In this document: one piece after another, positions 19,821 through 28,490 of the stretch
Layout of the letters: each line of letters starts with the position of its first letter
How positions within the stretch are numbered: the first letter of the stretch is position 1
Source: Parabacteroides faecis
GTDB lineage: Bacteria > Bacteroidota > Bacteroidia > Bacteroidales > Tannerellaceae
Length of the DNA stretch: 64,000 nt
Assembly: GCF_014647375.1 (NCBI RefSeq)
Contig: NZ_BMPB01000007.1
Location: forward strand, 248,001-312,000
Direction of reading: 5' to 3'
Program-made: the position numbers and the translations under genes
The notes under the pieces: model-generated
What the model saw: only the letters and a program-made list of their open reading frames with translations
Database searches by the model: none
What the model was told of the DNA's origin: nothing

Positions 19821-22181
19821 TTATTCACTTTTAACACTATTCACCGGATTCTCATTCGCCGCTTTCCAGTTTTGGAAAGTAACCGTCAGCATCGTGATTG
19901 CTGCCACAACGGCAAAGGCCAAAACAAACACCCACCAGAAGATCGGTGTCTTGTCGGAAAAGTTTTCCAGCCATTTATGCACTCCGTAATAAGCAAACGG
20001 GGCTGCTATGATGAAACATATACTGACAACCTTCAGGTAAATTTTATTGAACATATTCAATATCTCCTGTACCGTCGCACCGAACACTTTCCGAACGCCG
20101 ATCTCTTTCCGTCTGTACTGTGTTTCAAAGACTACCAAACCGAATACGCCCACGATCGACAGAACGATAGCCAACAGGCTGAACAAGGTGATCATCTTTT
20201 TCAGATATTGTTCTTTATGATAGAGATTATTGAATACCGTATCGTAAAACTCGACTTCGAAAGGATAAGCCGGATCGATATCAGCAATCACCCGGTGGAT
20301 ATGGGCTACCGCTTCTTCTACGTTTGTTCCGACTTTCAGGCGGATATAGGAAACAGGTAAGACATCGAATCTTGCACTCAACCTGAATAGCAACGGTCTG
20401 TTAGACGAACGCAGGGAAGAAACCTTTATATTGTCGATAAAGCCGACTATATTACCTGTACCCATCCAGCTCTTTTCCAATGGATGTCCCGGTTCCATAT
20501 CCGGAACGACATCCAGAACCCGCTTGGTAAAGATACAAGCAAAAGTAGAATCATTTTGTGCATCCGAACGGCTAAAATCACGTCCGCTGGTAACGGGAAT
20601 ACCCATCACATTCAGAAAGTTCCATGAAACATCGATAATTTCGCTATTAAATTCTTTATTATTATAACGGAAATCATTGGCTGAATAGACATCCGAAGCT
20701 CCTACTATGGTATTGGCAAATCCTACATCCTCGATACCGGCATACTCTTTGAACCGGTTTACCAACAAATCACCGGACTTCTTGACTATATCCTGACTCA
20801 ACGTCACCATCGCTACCTGGTCTTTATCGAATCCCAACTTGTAAGAACGCATATAGTTATTCTGGATCTGTATAAAAGAAGAACCGATAATCAAACCGAT
20901 GGAAACAACATACTGGAAACCGATCAAGGCCGTACGCAACTTCCGTCCTGAAGTAGACAGGCCGAAACTACCCTTCAATACCAGTGCCGGTTGGAAAGAG
21001 GTCATATACCATGCCGGATACAGACCGGCTACCAACCCCAATAATACAGAAATACCCAACACCATAAATAACAGCGGTATATAATGCAGTAAATTCGTAT
21101 CCGCTTCGACGAACGATAAAACTTCCGTCCTGTTCAATATCCAGGTCAATAAAAAGGCCAACAGGCAGGCAAATACACAAATAGATACCGCTTCGGCTAC
21201 CAAACTTGCTGTCGAACTGCCCAATACCTTTTGGGTATTGATACTTTTTATCCGCATCGGAGCCAGCGAAGTACTGAAATTCGTAAAATTGATCCCGGCA
21301 ATGACGATAACCAGTAAAGCGATCAATACCAATAACCGCATCGTATCGACATTTCCGGTCTTAATAAAATCATCCAACTGACCAGGCATATAATAAATGT
21401 CAGTGATAGGTATCAGTTGCAAGCGGGTTTCTTTATTGACATTATATTTAGCAAAATCGAATGTACTATTGAAATTATCCTCTACTACCTGACGTGATTC
21501 AGGTGAATCGAGCAATAAATATCCCATAAAGTTCTGAGAAAGCCAATCATCTTCAAAGTGTTTATTCATTCGGGCATAAATTCCATTTTCCATCTGCGAG
21601 TTCTCCGGAAAATCTTTATAGACAGCTCCGACGGTAAAGTTCATTCCATCTACATAAAACACTCTATCTTTCGAACGAATACTTTTGCCTATAGCCGATT
21701 CCTTGCCAAACATCCGTTTAGCCATACTTTCAGATATCATTACCTTTTCCGGGTCTTCCAGGCAAGTTGCAATTCCTTCTACCAAAGTCGGTTCGAATAC
21801 TTTGGGAAAATCCGGATAGCAAGGGATAAATAGTTCTTTAAAACCTCTCTCATCATTTCCCTCTCCTACGTTCACATAGGTTTTACTACTAAAAGAATTC
21901 AGCAATGTATAGGCTTCAATATGAGGAGACGAAGTAAAAGCAGCATTCGCTAACGCCTGGGGAATCACTGATGCATAAATATCCTCGTCACCGTGATTCA
22001 TATCTACCCGGCAAATACGGGATGCGGTCGGATAACACCGGTCGAAAGTCCGTTCATATTGAACCTGCATCATAATCACCAGAAAAGCTGTGAAGGCAAC
22101 GGTCAACCCTATCACATTCAGAAAAGACGCCATCTTGAAACGGCGCAGTACGTTCATAAAGTTTCGTAATATTGTTTTCAT
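19821..22181 (-). CDS. MacB/FtsX-like ABC transporter permease, class A copy 7 (A7), with a short deletion in the coupling region
   Basis: A 786-aa protein starting MKTILRNFMNVLRRFKMASFLNVIGLT, of the A1/A2 periplasmic subtype (shared RSFDRC/RTFDRC and YPxxY-like segments). Second core RRKEIGVRKVFGATVQEILNMFN. After SINTQKVLGS the other copies continue with a stretch of the type xDxVLRxxLLxEA, but A7 reads STASLVAEA, an in-frame loss of five residues at the start of TM3. Frame and flanking motifs are intact, so it is not obviously a pseudogene. First gene of A7-B2-B1-A6. It is the only class A copy preceding class B genes in an operon. Confidence 0.92.
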   Translation of the reverse strand: MKTILRNFMNVLRRFKMASFLNVIGLTVAFTAFLVIMMQVQYERTFDRCYPTASRICRVDMNHGDEDIYASVIPQALANAAFTSSPHIEAYTLLNSFSSKTYVNVGEGNDERGFKELFIPCYPDFPKVFEPTLVEGIATCLEDPEKVMISESMAKRMFGKESAIGKSIRSKDRVFYVDGMNFTVGAVYKDFPENSQMENGIYARMNKHFEDDWLSQNFMGYLLLDSPESRQVVEDNFNSTFDFAKYNVNKETRLQLIPITDIYYMPGQLDDFIKTGNVDTMRLLVLIALLVIVIAGINFTNFSTSLAPMRIKSINTQKVLGSSTASLVAEAVSICVFACLLAFLLTWILNRTEVLSFVEADTNLLHYIPLLFMVLGISVLLGLVAGLYPAWYMTSFQPALVLKGSFGLSTSGRKLRTALIGFQYVVSIGLIIGSSFIQIQNNYMRSYKLGFDKDQVAMVTLSQDIVKKSGDLLVNRFKEYAGIEDVGFANTIVGASDVYSANDFRYNNKEFNSEIIDVSWNFLNVMGIPVTSGRDFSRSDAQNDSTFACIFTKRVLDVVPDMEPGHPLEKSWMGTGNIVGFIDNIKVSSLRSSNRPLLFRLSARFDVLPVSYIRLKVGTNVEEAVAHIHRVIADIDPAYPFEVEFYDTVFNNLYHKEQYLKKMITLFSLLAIVLSIVGVFGLVVFETQYRRKEIGVRKVFGATVQEILNMFNKIYLKVVSICFIIAAPFAYYGVHKWLENFSDKTPIFWWVFVLAFAVVAAITMLTVTFQNWKAANENPVNSVKSE

Positions 22182-22225
22182 CTATACTAATGTTTTGTCT
22201 TCTATTCTTATTACACCTATCAATA

Positions 22226-22334
22226 TTCAAATTACGTGCCAAAAACAATAAACGGCTATCTATCAAACATATAAAGAAATACAGATATTCAGGACATGTC
22301 AAATTATTGGACAGTCCTGTCTAGTTTTTTTACA
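22226..22334 (-). promoter_or_regulatory. Sigma-54 promoter and paired RR1 enhancer sites for A7-B2-B1-A6
   Basis: The minus-strand promoter at 22226-22241 reads TGGCACGTAATTTGAA, with start near 22215 and a leader of about 34 nt. The proximal palindrome is 22297-22313 (TGTCAAATTATTGGACA). The distal site 22318-22334 (TGTCTAGTTTTTTTACA) is degenerate in one half but keeps the 21-bp offset. The register is 71 bp. The same degenerate distal sequence occurs at the ATPase operon (28458-28474). Confidence 0.82.
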
Positions 22335-22369
22335 TCGTAAAGCATTCCTCTCCAAGATATTCATTATTC

Positions 22370-22749
22370 ACGTTTCAGGTTTCAGTCCATTCGGACGTTT
22401 GTTTTTCAAGACAATAAACTGAAAGGAGATAAATTGCTTATCCGGAAAGGTCCTATCTTTTGATTTCAAAATAAGGGACTTTTGATCTCAAAACATATAT
22501 GTTTTGCCAACGAAACATATATGCTTTTTTTAACGGGTAACGACTGCTCCCTCCACAGGTAGGCATCCGTAAAAAATAATACGGGACCGAAAAAAAACGG
22601 GACGGCATCCGTTTCAGAAAAACCTTTAGTATATAACTCAAAAGCCTTGCAGCTTTCCGAAAAAAACTGCAAGGCTTTTGGAACCTGATGACGTTTCAGC
22701 ATAATCAAATCATATACAGATATTTAAAAACAACTGAAACCTGAAACGT
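22370..22749. repeat. Inverted-repeat-bounded intergenic element (MITE-like)
   Basis: A 17-bp end at 22370-22386 (ACGTTTCAGGTTTCAGT) recurs as a perfect inverted copy at 22733-22749 (ACTGAAACCTGAAACGT), bounding 380 bp. Each end is itself a tandem of the GTTTCAG type. Inside are a palindrome around AAACATATATGTTT (near 22491-22504) and a 13-bp-stem hairpin (22640-22679). No transposase or convincing reading frame is present. I see no clear target-site duplication. Confidence 0.5.
22640..22679 (-). terminator. Intrinsic terminator after B3 (ATPase-B4-B3 operon)
   Basis: Perfect 13-bp stem AAAAGCCTTGCAG / CTGCAAGGCTTTT with a 14-nt loop. The arms give A and T runs on both sides, so it may act in both directions. 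It is about 110 bp downstream of the B3 stop. Confidence 0.65.
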
Positions 22750-22786
22750 TATTTTGTTTTTCCTATGGGGAAAAGTCATTCGTTCT

Positions 22787-25132
22787 CTATTTATTCGCTA
22801 CGCTATCTACCGGATTGGCATTCGCCGCCTGGAAACTTTGTACAACGACCGCGGCAAATGAGATAAGCAGACAGAACAGACCGGCCGCAATGAAATAAAG
22901 CGGATTGAGGCTGATGCGGTATGAATAGCCCGACAGCCATTCTTTCATGGCATACCAGACAAGCGGCGTTGCGATAACAAAAGCAATCACCACATAGATC
23001 AGGAACGTACCTACCAGCCGGAACAGGATACTCTTATTATCCGACCCGAAAACTTTACGGACCGCTACTTCCTGTGCACGCTGCTGGATGAAATAGGTCG
23101 ACATAGCCAGCAAACCTAGCAGAGAAATCAGGATCGCGATCAGGGCAAAGATCACTACAATCTTTACCAGGCGTATCTGCGAGTCGAACGATTCCTGTAT
23201 CTCACTATCCAGATATTTAGCCTCGAACTCTACCTTGGTCACATCTTCCACGATCCTGGCAATCTCTTTATAAGCGGTGAACGGATCGCCCTCCACCTCT
23301 ATCAGGATATTCCAGGGCCAACTGTTCGGTTGGTTGAAATCGCGGAAGCGTAACATGACCGGCGAACTTTCGTCCGTGATCCTCCGTAACTGGAAATCTT
23401 TCAGCACACCGAGGATAGGCGCCGGATCATTCCCTTCCAGGTTGAACGACTGGGCATTCAGTGGTAATTCCATATCGCGGAGAGCTCTTTCGGAGAGATA
23501 CCAGCTCCAGTTATTACCCGATGCAACCTGGTTATCCTGCACAATCTCAAGCCCCAGCATCTTAAATGCAGCACTGTCGAGCACCATCTGCTGGAAACTG
23601 AGCGATTTCCCTTCATATACTCCTGTCAGGTTGTTAGTGCCGCTGAACGGCGTACCGTTACTGAACCCGATGGACTTGACACAGGTCAACTGACGCAGAC
23701 CGTCCATAGCCGCCGTTTTCTCGCTGTCCGAACGGAACTGGTTTTCGGCAACCAGGATATTCCTTGTATTATATCCCAGTGGGGCCGTTATCATATGATG
23801 AATCTGGACACCCATGATCAGGGCTGCCGCCAGGGTAGCAATCGTGATCGTATTCTGGAAAGTGATAAAACATTTACTGAATACCATTTTAGTCTGACGA
23901 CGGAATGTACCGCGCACCACTTCGATCGGCTTGGAGGCCGAAATCAACAAGGCCGGCAACAAACCGGAAAGCGTTCCGATCAACAGGATTATCCCCGCAG
24001 CCACAGCAAACCATACCGGTGTACAGGCTTCTGTCAGGGAAATACGTGTATCCAGCAGTTCATTGGCATACGGCACTGCGGCAATAGCCAGCAGGACGCC
24101 GAACAGGAACGAAACCAGGGTAAGCAGTAAAGATTCCATCATCAACCGCAGGAACAATTCCATACGGGAAGAACCCAGCAGACGGCGGGTTGCCATCTCT
24201 TTTGCCCGTTGGCTTGCCTGGGCTACCGTCAGGTTGATATAGTTGAATATGGCAAAGATCAGGATCAGGATACCGACCGACATCAATACGAGCACGAAGT
24301 TGCGGTCGCCACGTTCAAGCGTAGACCATTGGAAATCTTTAAAATAAAGTTCATTCAGCGGTGTAACCGTCACTCCTTTCCATACATCTATCTTATAAGG
24401 CCAGAAGATCTCTTTAAAATAGGTATGGATATCGTCGGCCCTGTTACTCAGGTCAGCCCCTTCATGCAACATCAGGAAACCGACGGTTGCACCGGCATTG
24501 TTATCGGTTGTCTTAGTCAGACCACCGTTAAACTCACCCATACGTTCGATGCGTATCAGCATATCGGTGTAAGGCAAAACGGATTTACGGATATCTTCCA
24601 TCACACCGGTAACGATCACCGAGGTGGAATCGCTGATGCGGATACTTTTCCCTACAGCGTCTGCCTCTTGTCCGAACATTTTACGGGCAAATGTTTCGGA
24701 GATCACCGCATTATAACGGTCCTGCAAGGCTCTGTCAGGATCGCCTTCCAATAATTTGAATGAGAAAAAGTCGAAGAAGGTCGAATCGGCACACATCAGC
24801 GATGCCTTCAGTTTCTTATCGCCATAAAAAACCTGATGGTTATCCAGGTTATTCGGGATGACGGGACAAACCTTCTCTATCTCCGGATACCTTTCCTGCA
24901 AACGGTAAGGGATGGGAACGGCAGTAGCCGGTCCGTCCTCATTGCCGATCACACAGATACGGTCACGGTTCACATGGAATTTATCCACAGATAATTCCTG
25001 CACGGTATAAACAGCGATCAGGATAACGAACATCAGTGAAATAGATAATCCGAATACATCGATCGCAGTATATGCTTTATTCCTGCTAAGAAACTTCAGG
25101 AACGATTTCATGTTCAACAAATTATTCATCAT
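22787..25132 (-). CDS. MacB/FtsX-like ABC transporter permease, class B copy 3 (B3)
   Basis: A 781-aa protein starting MMNNLLNMKSFLKFLSRNKAYTAIDVFGLS; the second Met at 25129 is an equally good start. First core NYINLTVAQASQRAKEMATRRLLGSSRMELF, loop RGTFRRQTKMVFSKCFITFQN, second core AQEVAVRKVFGSDNKSIL. It pairs with B4 (shared GPxTAxPIxYRLQERYPEIE region and the VRKVFGSDN variant). Its base composition looks somewhat more GC-rich than the class A genes. It follows B4 after 36 bp and is the last gene of the ATPase operon. Confidence 0.92.
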   Translation of the reverse strand: MMNNLLNMKSFLKFLSRNKAYTAIDVFGLSISLMFVILIAVYTVQELSVDKFHVNRDRICVIGNEDGPATAVPIPYRLQERYPEIEKVCPVIPNNLDNHQVFYGDKKLKASLMCADSTFFDFFSFKLLEGDPDRALQDRYNAVISETFARKMFGQEADAVGKSIRISDSTSVIVTGVMEDIRKSVLPYTDMLIRIERMGEFNGGLTKTTDNNAGATVGFLMLHEGADLSNRADDIHTYFKEIFWPYKIDVWKGVTVTPLNELYFKDFQWSTLERGDRNFVLVLMSVGILILIFAIFNYINLTVAQASQRAKEMATRRLLGSSRMELFLRLMMESLLLTLVSFLFGVLLAIAAVPYANELLDTRISLTEACTPVWFAVAAGIILLIGTLSGLLPALLISASKPIEVVRGTFRRQTKMVFSKCFITFQNTITIATLAAALIMGVQIHHMITAPLGYNTRNILVAENQFRSDSEKTAAMDGLRQLTCVKSIGFSNGTPFSGTNNLTGVYEGKSLSFQQMVLDSAAFKMLGLEIVQDNQVASGNNWSWYLSERALRDMELPLNAQSFNLEGNDPAPILGVLKDFQLRRITDESSPVMLRFRDFNQPNSWPWNILIEVEGDPFTAYKEIARIVEDVTKVEFEAKYLDSEIQESFDSQIRLVKIVVIFALIAILISLLGLLAMSTYFIQQRAQEVAVRKVFGSDNKSILFRLVGTFLIYVVIAFVIATPLVWYAMKEWLSGYSYRISLNPLYFIAAGLFCLLISFAAVVVQSFQAANANPVDSVANK

Positions 25133-25168
25133 TCAATTTATTTGATATTGACTCATTTCTATTTCATA

Positions 25169-27496
25169 CTACCTGCCGCTCACGCTTTCTATCGGGTTGG
25201 CATTAGCAGCTTTGTAACTCTGGAAAAATACCGTTACAAGTGCAATTACAAGACAGAATATACCGGAGACAATAAAGATTAGCGGATTCAGGGAGATCCG
25301 GTATGAATAATCGGACAGCCACTGGTTCATGAAATACCAGATAATCGGTGTTGCTATAATAAAGGCCACACCCACATAAACCAAAAATGAACCGATCAGA
25401 CGGATCAAAATAGCCTGATTATCCGATCCGAACACTTTGCGAATAGCCACCTCCTGCGAACGCTGATGGATGAAATAGGTCGACATGGCCAGTAAACCCA
25501 ACATAGAGATAATAACTGCAATCGAAGCAAAGAGCGAAACAATCTTTGTCATCCGGACTTCAGACTCGAACGATTTCTGAACCTGTTCATTCAGATAGGT
25601 GGCATTGAAATCCAACCCACCGGAAGCCTCCTTATAGATCTCTTGTATTTTGTTATAAGCTGTATAAGGGTTACCTTCCACTTCGATAAGAATACTCCAG
25701 GGGAACATCTCACTCCGTTTGTCGATGCGAAGCATGGCGGGACGCATGTCATTCGTAATATTCCCCAGCTGAAAATCCTGCACAATACCGGCAATCGGCG
25801 TTGCATTTTTATTCCATAGGAAACTGGGGGCGTCCTGTGGCAACTCCATATCCCGCATGGCTTTTTCGGTGACATACCAGCTCTTTTCTGCTAATTGGTT
25901 ATCACGGACAATCTTATATCCCAACATATTGAACGCTGTGCTATCCATGATGAACTGCTGGAAACCTAGAAATTTACCTTCATATTCGCTGGACATATTA
26001 TTACTTCCACTCAAAGGCATCCCGGCTGCCAGCCCCACTCGTTTAACGAATGGCTGACGACCAAACTCATCGATAGCTGCATTACGGTCGGAGTTGTTTG
26101 CAAAACCATTCGCAACCTCCAGTATACTATTCGTATTATAGCCCAACGGTGCATTGATCAAGTGACGCGATTGCAGGATCATGACGATCGAAGCAGCGAT
26201 CATGGCAATGGTGATTCCATTCTGGAAAGTGATAAACACCTTACTGAACACCATTTTCGTCTGCCTACGGAACGTTCCGCGCACGATATCGATCGGCTTC
26301 ACGGAAGAAATCAATACAGCCGGCAACAGTCCGGCAACAACGCCAATCAGAAGAATCAAGACAATACCGGCAAGACACCAGCCAGGAGTGAAAGTCGCCA
26401 TCAGATCGATCTGCGTCTGCAAAAGATCATTCACAAAAGGAACCGCCGCATGTGCCAGCAACCAGCCTATTCCGAAAGAAATTACGGTCAGCAAAGTCGA
26501 TTCTATCATCATACGTATGAATAAATCTCCACGTGACGATCCTAACAAACGTCTTGTAGCCATCTCCTTCGCCCGCTGACCTGCCTGTGCGACCGTCAGA
26601 TTAATATAATTGAATATGGCAAAGACCAGGATCAGGATACCTACAGACAAGAGAACGATGACCAAACGCTTGTTCCCTGTTTGAACAGATCCGAAATCGT
26701 TCAATTCAGAGAAATAAAGTTCACTCATCGGTATCAAGTTCACAACTTTGGACATATCACGCTGGTAAATCCAGAACGATTCCTTGAAATATGCCAGGAT
26801 ATCCGGTATCTTCGGACGCAGGTCGGCACCCGGCTTCATCTTTAAGAAAGCGACTGTCGAGCCGGCATTTCCGGGATGATCCATACTGATCGACCAGTTG
26901 TACTCATGAGCCCGCTCCACACGAAACATAATATCAGCGTACGGGATCGTCGAGTGTTTGATATCTTCCATAATGCCGCTCACCAGGAAAGAAAGCGAAT
27001 CGCCGATAATAACGCTTTGTCCGATCGGGTCTTCCGTGCCGAACAGTTTATTGGCAAAAGTCTTTGAGAGAACGACATTGCTTCTGTTTTCCAATACCCG
27101 GTTCTTATCTCCTGCCAGGAGTTTAAAAGAGAAAAAGTTAAAGAAGCAAGAATCGACGGGGACTGTTCTGGCAGTTAATTTTTTATCATTGTTTTTTACG
27201 ATCTGGTTACCCACATTGGTTGTAATAACCGGGCAGACCTGCTCGATCTCAGGATAGCGTTCCTGCAAGCGGTAAGCAATCGGCAAGGCCGTGCTCGGTC
27301 CTTTGTCGTTAGCCAACACATAAATGCGGTCTACATCCTTATGGAACTTGTCGACCGACAATTCCTGTACGGTATAAACGGCAATCAGTATAACGAACAT
27401 TAAGGAAACAGACAATCCGAATACGTCGATTGCCGTATAGGCTTTATTCCTGCTTAAGAATTTGAGGAATGATTTTATATTTAATAGGTTATTCAT
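25169..27496 (-). CDS. MacB/FtsX-like ABC transporter permease, class B copy 4 (B4)
   Basis: A 775-aa protein starting MNNLLNIKSFLKFLSRNKAYTAIDVFGLS. First core NYINLTVAQAGQRAKEMATRRLLGSSRGDLF, loop RGTFRRQTKMVFSKVFITFQN, second core SQEVAIRKVFGSDNQAIL. Closest relative is B3. It is preceded by the ATPase gene with a 119-bp gap containing a hairpin (27531-27558) that could reduce read-through from ATPase into B4 and B3. The gap shows no promoter of the sigma-54 type. Confidence 0.92.
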   Translation of the reverse strand: MNNLLNIKSFLKFLSRNKAYTAIDVFGLSVSLMFVILIAVYTVQELSVDKFHKDVDRIYVLANDKGPSTALPIAYRLQERYPEIEQVCPVITTNVGNQIVKNNDKKLTARTVPVDSCFFNFFSFKLLAGDKNRVLENRSNVVLSKTFANKLFGTEDPIGQSVIIGDSLSFLVSGIMEDIKHSTIPYADIMFRVERAHEYNWSISMDHPGNAGSTVAFLKMKPGADLRPKIPDILAYFKESFWIYQRDMSKVVNLIPMSELYFSELNDFGSVQTGNKRLVIVLLSVGILILVFAIFNYINLTVAQAGQRAKEMATRRLLGSSRGDLFIRMMIESTLLTVISFGIGWLLAHAAVPFVNDLLQTQIDLMATFTPGWCLAGIVLILLIGVVAGLLPAVLISSVKPIDIVRGTFRRQTKMVFSKVFITFQNGITIAMIAASIVMILQSRHLINAPLGYNTNSILEVANGFANNSDRNAAIDEFGRQPFVKRVGLAAGMPLSGSNNMSSEYEGKFLGFQQFIMDSTAFNMLGYKIVRDNQLAEKSWYVTEKAMRDMELPQDAPSFLWNKNATPIAGIVQDFQLGNITNDMRPAMLRIDKRSEMFPWSILIEVEGNPYTAYNKIQEIYKEASGGLDFNATYLNEQVQKSFESEVRMTKIVSLFASIAVIISMLGLLAMSTYFIHQRSQEVAIRKVFGSDNQAILIRLIGSFLVYVGVAFIIATPIIWYFMNQWLSDYSYRISLNPLIFIVSGIFCLVIALVTVFFQSYKAANANPIESVSGR

Positions 27497-27530
27497 ATTC
27501 TTACTGATTTCATTTAGGCGAGAGAATAAA

Positions 27531-27558
27531 CATATCCCACCTTCACAGGTAGGATATG
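27531..27558 (-). terminator. Hairpin between ATPase and B4, possible partial terminator or attenuator
   Basis: Outer stem CATATCC / GGATATG and inner stem CCT / AGG around the loop TCAC; on the minus strand it is followed by TTTATTC. The inner segment CCTTCACAGG is identical to that of the hairpin at 31011-31038. As B4 and B3 have no other visible promoter, partial termination is more likely than a full stop. Confidence 0.5.
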
Positions 27559-27615
27559 CCGGTTTATCTTAATTTATAAATTTAGCTATATGCTTTGTTA
27601 TGTATCGAAATATGA

Positions 27616-28296
27616 TCAAATAAATTCACTGACAGAAGATACGATGCTACCGTCGAACAGGTTGACGATGCGGTGTGCAAAGCTGGCATCATGTTTGGAG
27701 TGAGTTACCATGACGATGGTAGTTCCTTCCTTGTTCAGTTCGGTCAGCAGCTGCATCACTTCGGCACCATTCTTAGAGTCCAGGTTACCGGTCGGCTCAT
27801 CCGCCAGGATGATCTTCGGGTTGGAAACGACTGCACGGGCAATGGCCACACGTTGTTGCTGACCACCGGATAACTGCTGTGGGAAGTGAGTGGCACGATG
27901 GCTGATATTCATTCGTTTCAGGATATCGGTTACCATCTGTTTACGTTCGGCAGCTTTTACCTTCAGGTAAGTCAAAGGCAATTCCACATTTTCATACACA
28001 TTCAGTTCGTCGATCAGGTTGAAGCTCTGGAATACGAAACCGATATTCCCTTTACGCACCTGGGTACGTTCTTTTTCTTTCAGGTGACCCACTTCTTTAT
28101 CGATCAGATAGTAGTCGCCGGAAGTCGGGTTATCCAGCAATCCCAGAATATTCAACAATGTTGATTTACCGCAACCGGAAGGTCCCATGATAGCAACAAA
28201 CTCACCGTCTTTCACTTCCATTGAAATATTGTTCAATGCAATAGTTTCAACCTCCTCTGTACGGAAATGCTTACTTAATCCTTCAATCTTAATCAT
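27616..28296 (-). CDS. ABC transporter ATPase, LolD/MacB type, shared by the permease array
   Basis: A 226-aa ATPase with all motifs: Walker A GPSGCGKSTL near residues 38-47, Q-loop FQSFNL, signature LSGGQQQRVAIARA, Walker B IILADEPTGNLD and H-loop VTHS. Length and motifs match the LolD/MacB-type subfamily that energises FtsX-fold permeases. It is the only ATPase of this type in the window, against 14 permeases, so either all of them use this subunit or others are encoded elsewhere. It heads the operon ATPase-B4-B3 under a sigma-54 promoter. It acts at the cytoplasmic face of the inner membrane, where ATP hydrolysis drives mechanotransmission to periplasmic domains (family knowledge). Confidence 0.95.
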   Translation of the reverse strand: MIKIEGLSKHFRTEEVETIALNNISMEVKDGEFVAIMGPSGCGKSTLLNILGLLDNPTSGDYYLIDKEVGHLKEKERTQVRKGNIGFVFQSFNLIDELNVYENVELPLTYLKVKAAERKQMVTDILKRMNISHRATHFPQQLSGGQQQRVAIARAVVSNPKIILADEPTGNLDSKNGAEVMQLLTELNKEGTTIVMVTHSKHDASFAHRIVNLFDGSIVSSVSEFI

Positions 28297-28365
28297 AATG
28301 TTATTTTTTAATTCTACGTTATATACTTTGTAATATCTAAAAAACGCTCTGTTTTCTCTATATAA

Positions 28366-28474
28366 TTCAAAATACGTGCCAAACTTAATAATTTACTGAT
28401 ATTCAAACCTATAGATTTTATTCTTTTTTCGAAGAGTGTCTAATATTTAGACACTCATGTCTAGTTTTTTTACA
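28366..28474 (-). promoter_or_regulatory. Sigma-54 promoter and paired RR1 enhancer sites for ATPase-B4-B3
   Basis: The minus-strand promoter at 28366-28381 reads TGGCACGTATTTTGAA, with start near 28355 and a leader of about 59 nt. Palindromes are at 28437-28453 (TGTCTAATATTTAGACA) and 28458-28474 (TGTCTAGTTTTTTTACA, degenerate), 21 bp apart, register 71 bp. The distal site ends 17 bp from the B5 stop. Confidence 0.83.
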
Positions 28475-28490
28475 CTCGGCAGCAAATCGG

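Larger units (their letters stand above)
22182..22786. other. 605-bp intergenic region: A7 control region plus an inverted-repeat element
   Basis: From the A7 side it holds the sigma-54 promoter (22226-22241), the enhancer pair (22297-22334), and then an inverted-repeat-bounded element (22370-22749) that contains the terminator for the ATPase-B4-B3 operon (22640-22679). Two short minus-strand frames (22453-22641, 62 aa, and 22466-22708, 80 aa) overlap the terminator hairpin and look random. I find no gene here. Confidence 0.6.

Noticed and set aside
22453-22708. Short minus-strand frames of 62 and 80 aa in the A7/B3 gap
   Set aside because: They overlap the terminator hairpin and inverted-repeat element and show no protein-like features.
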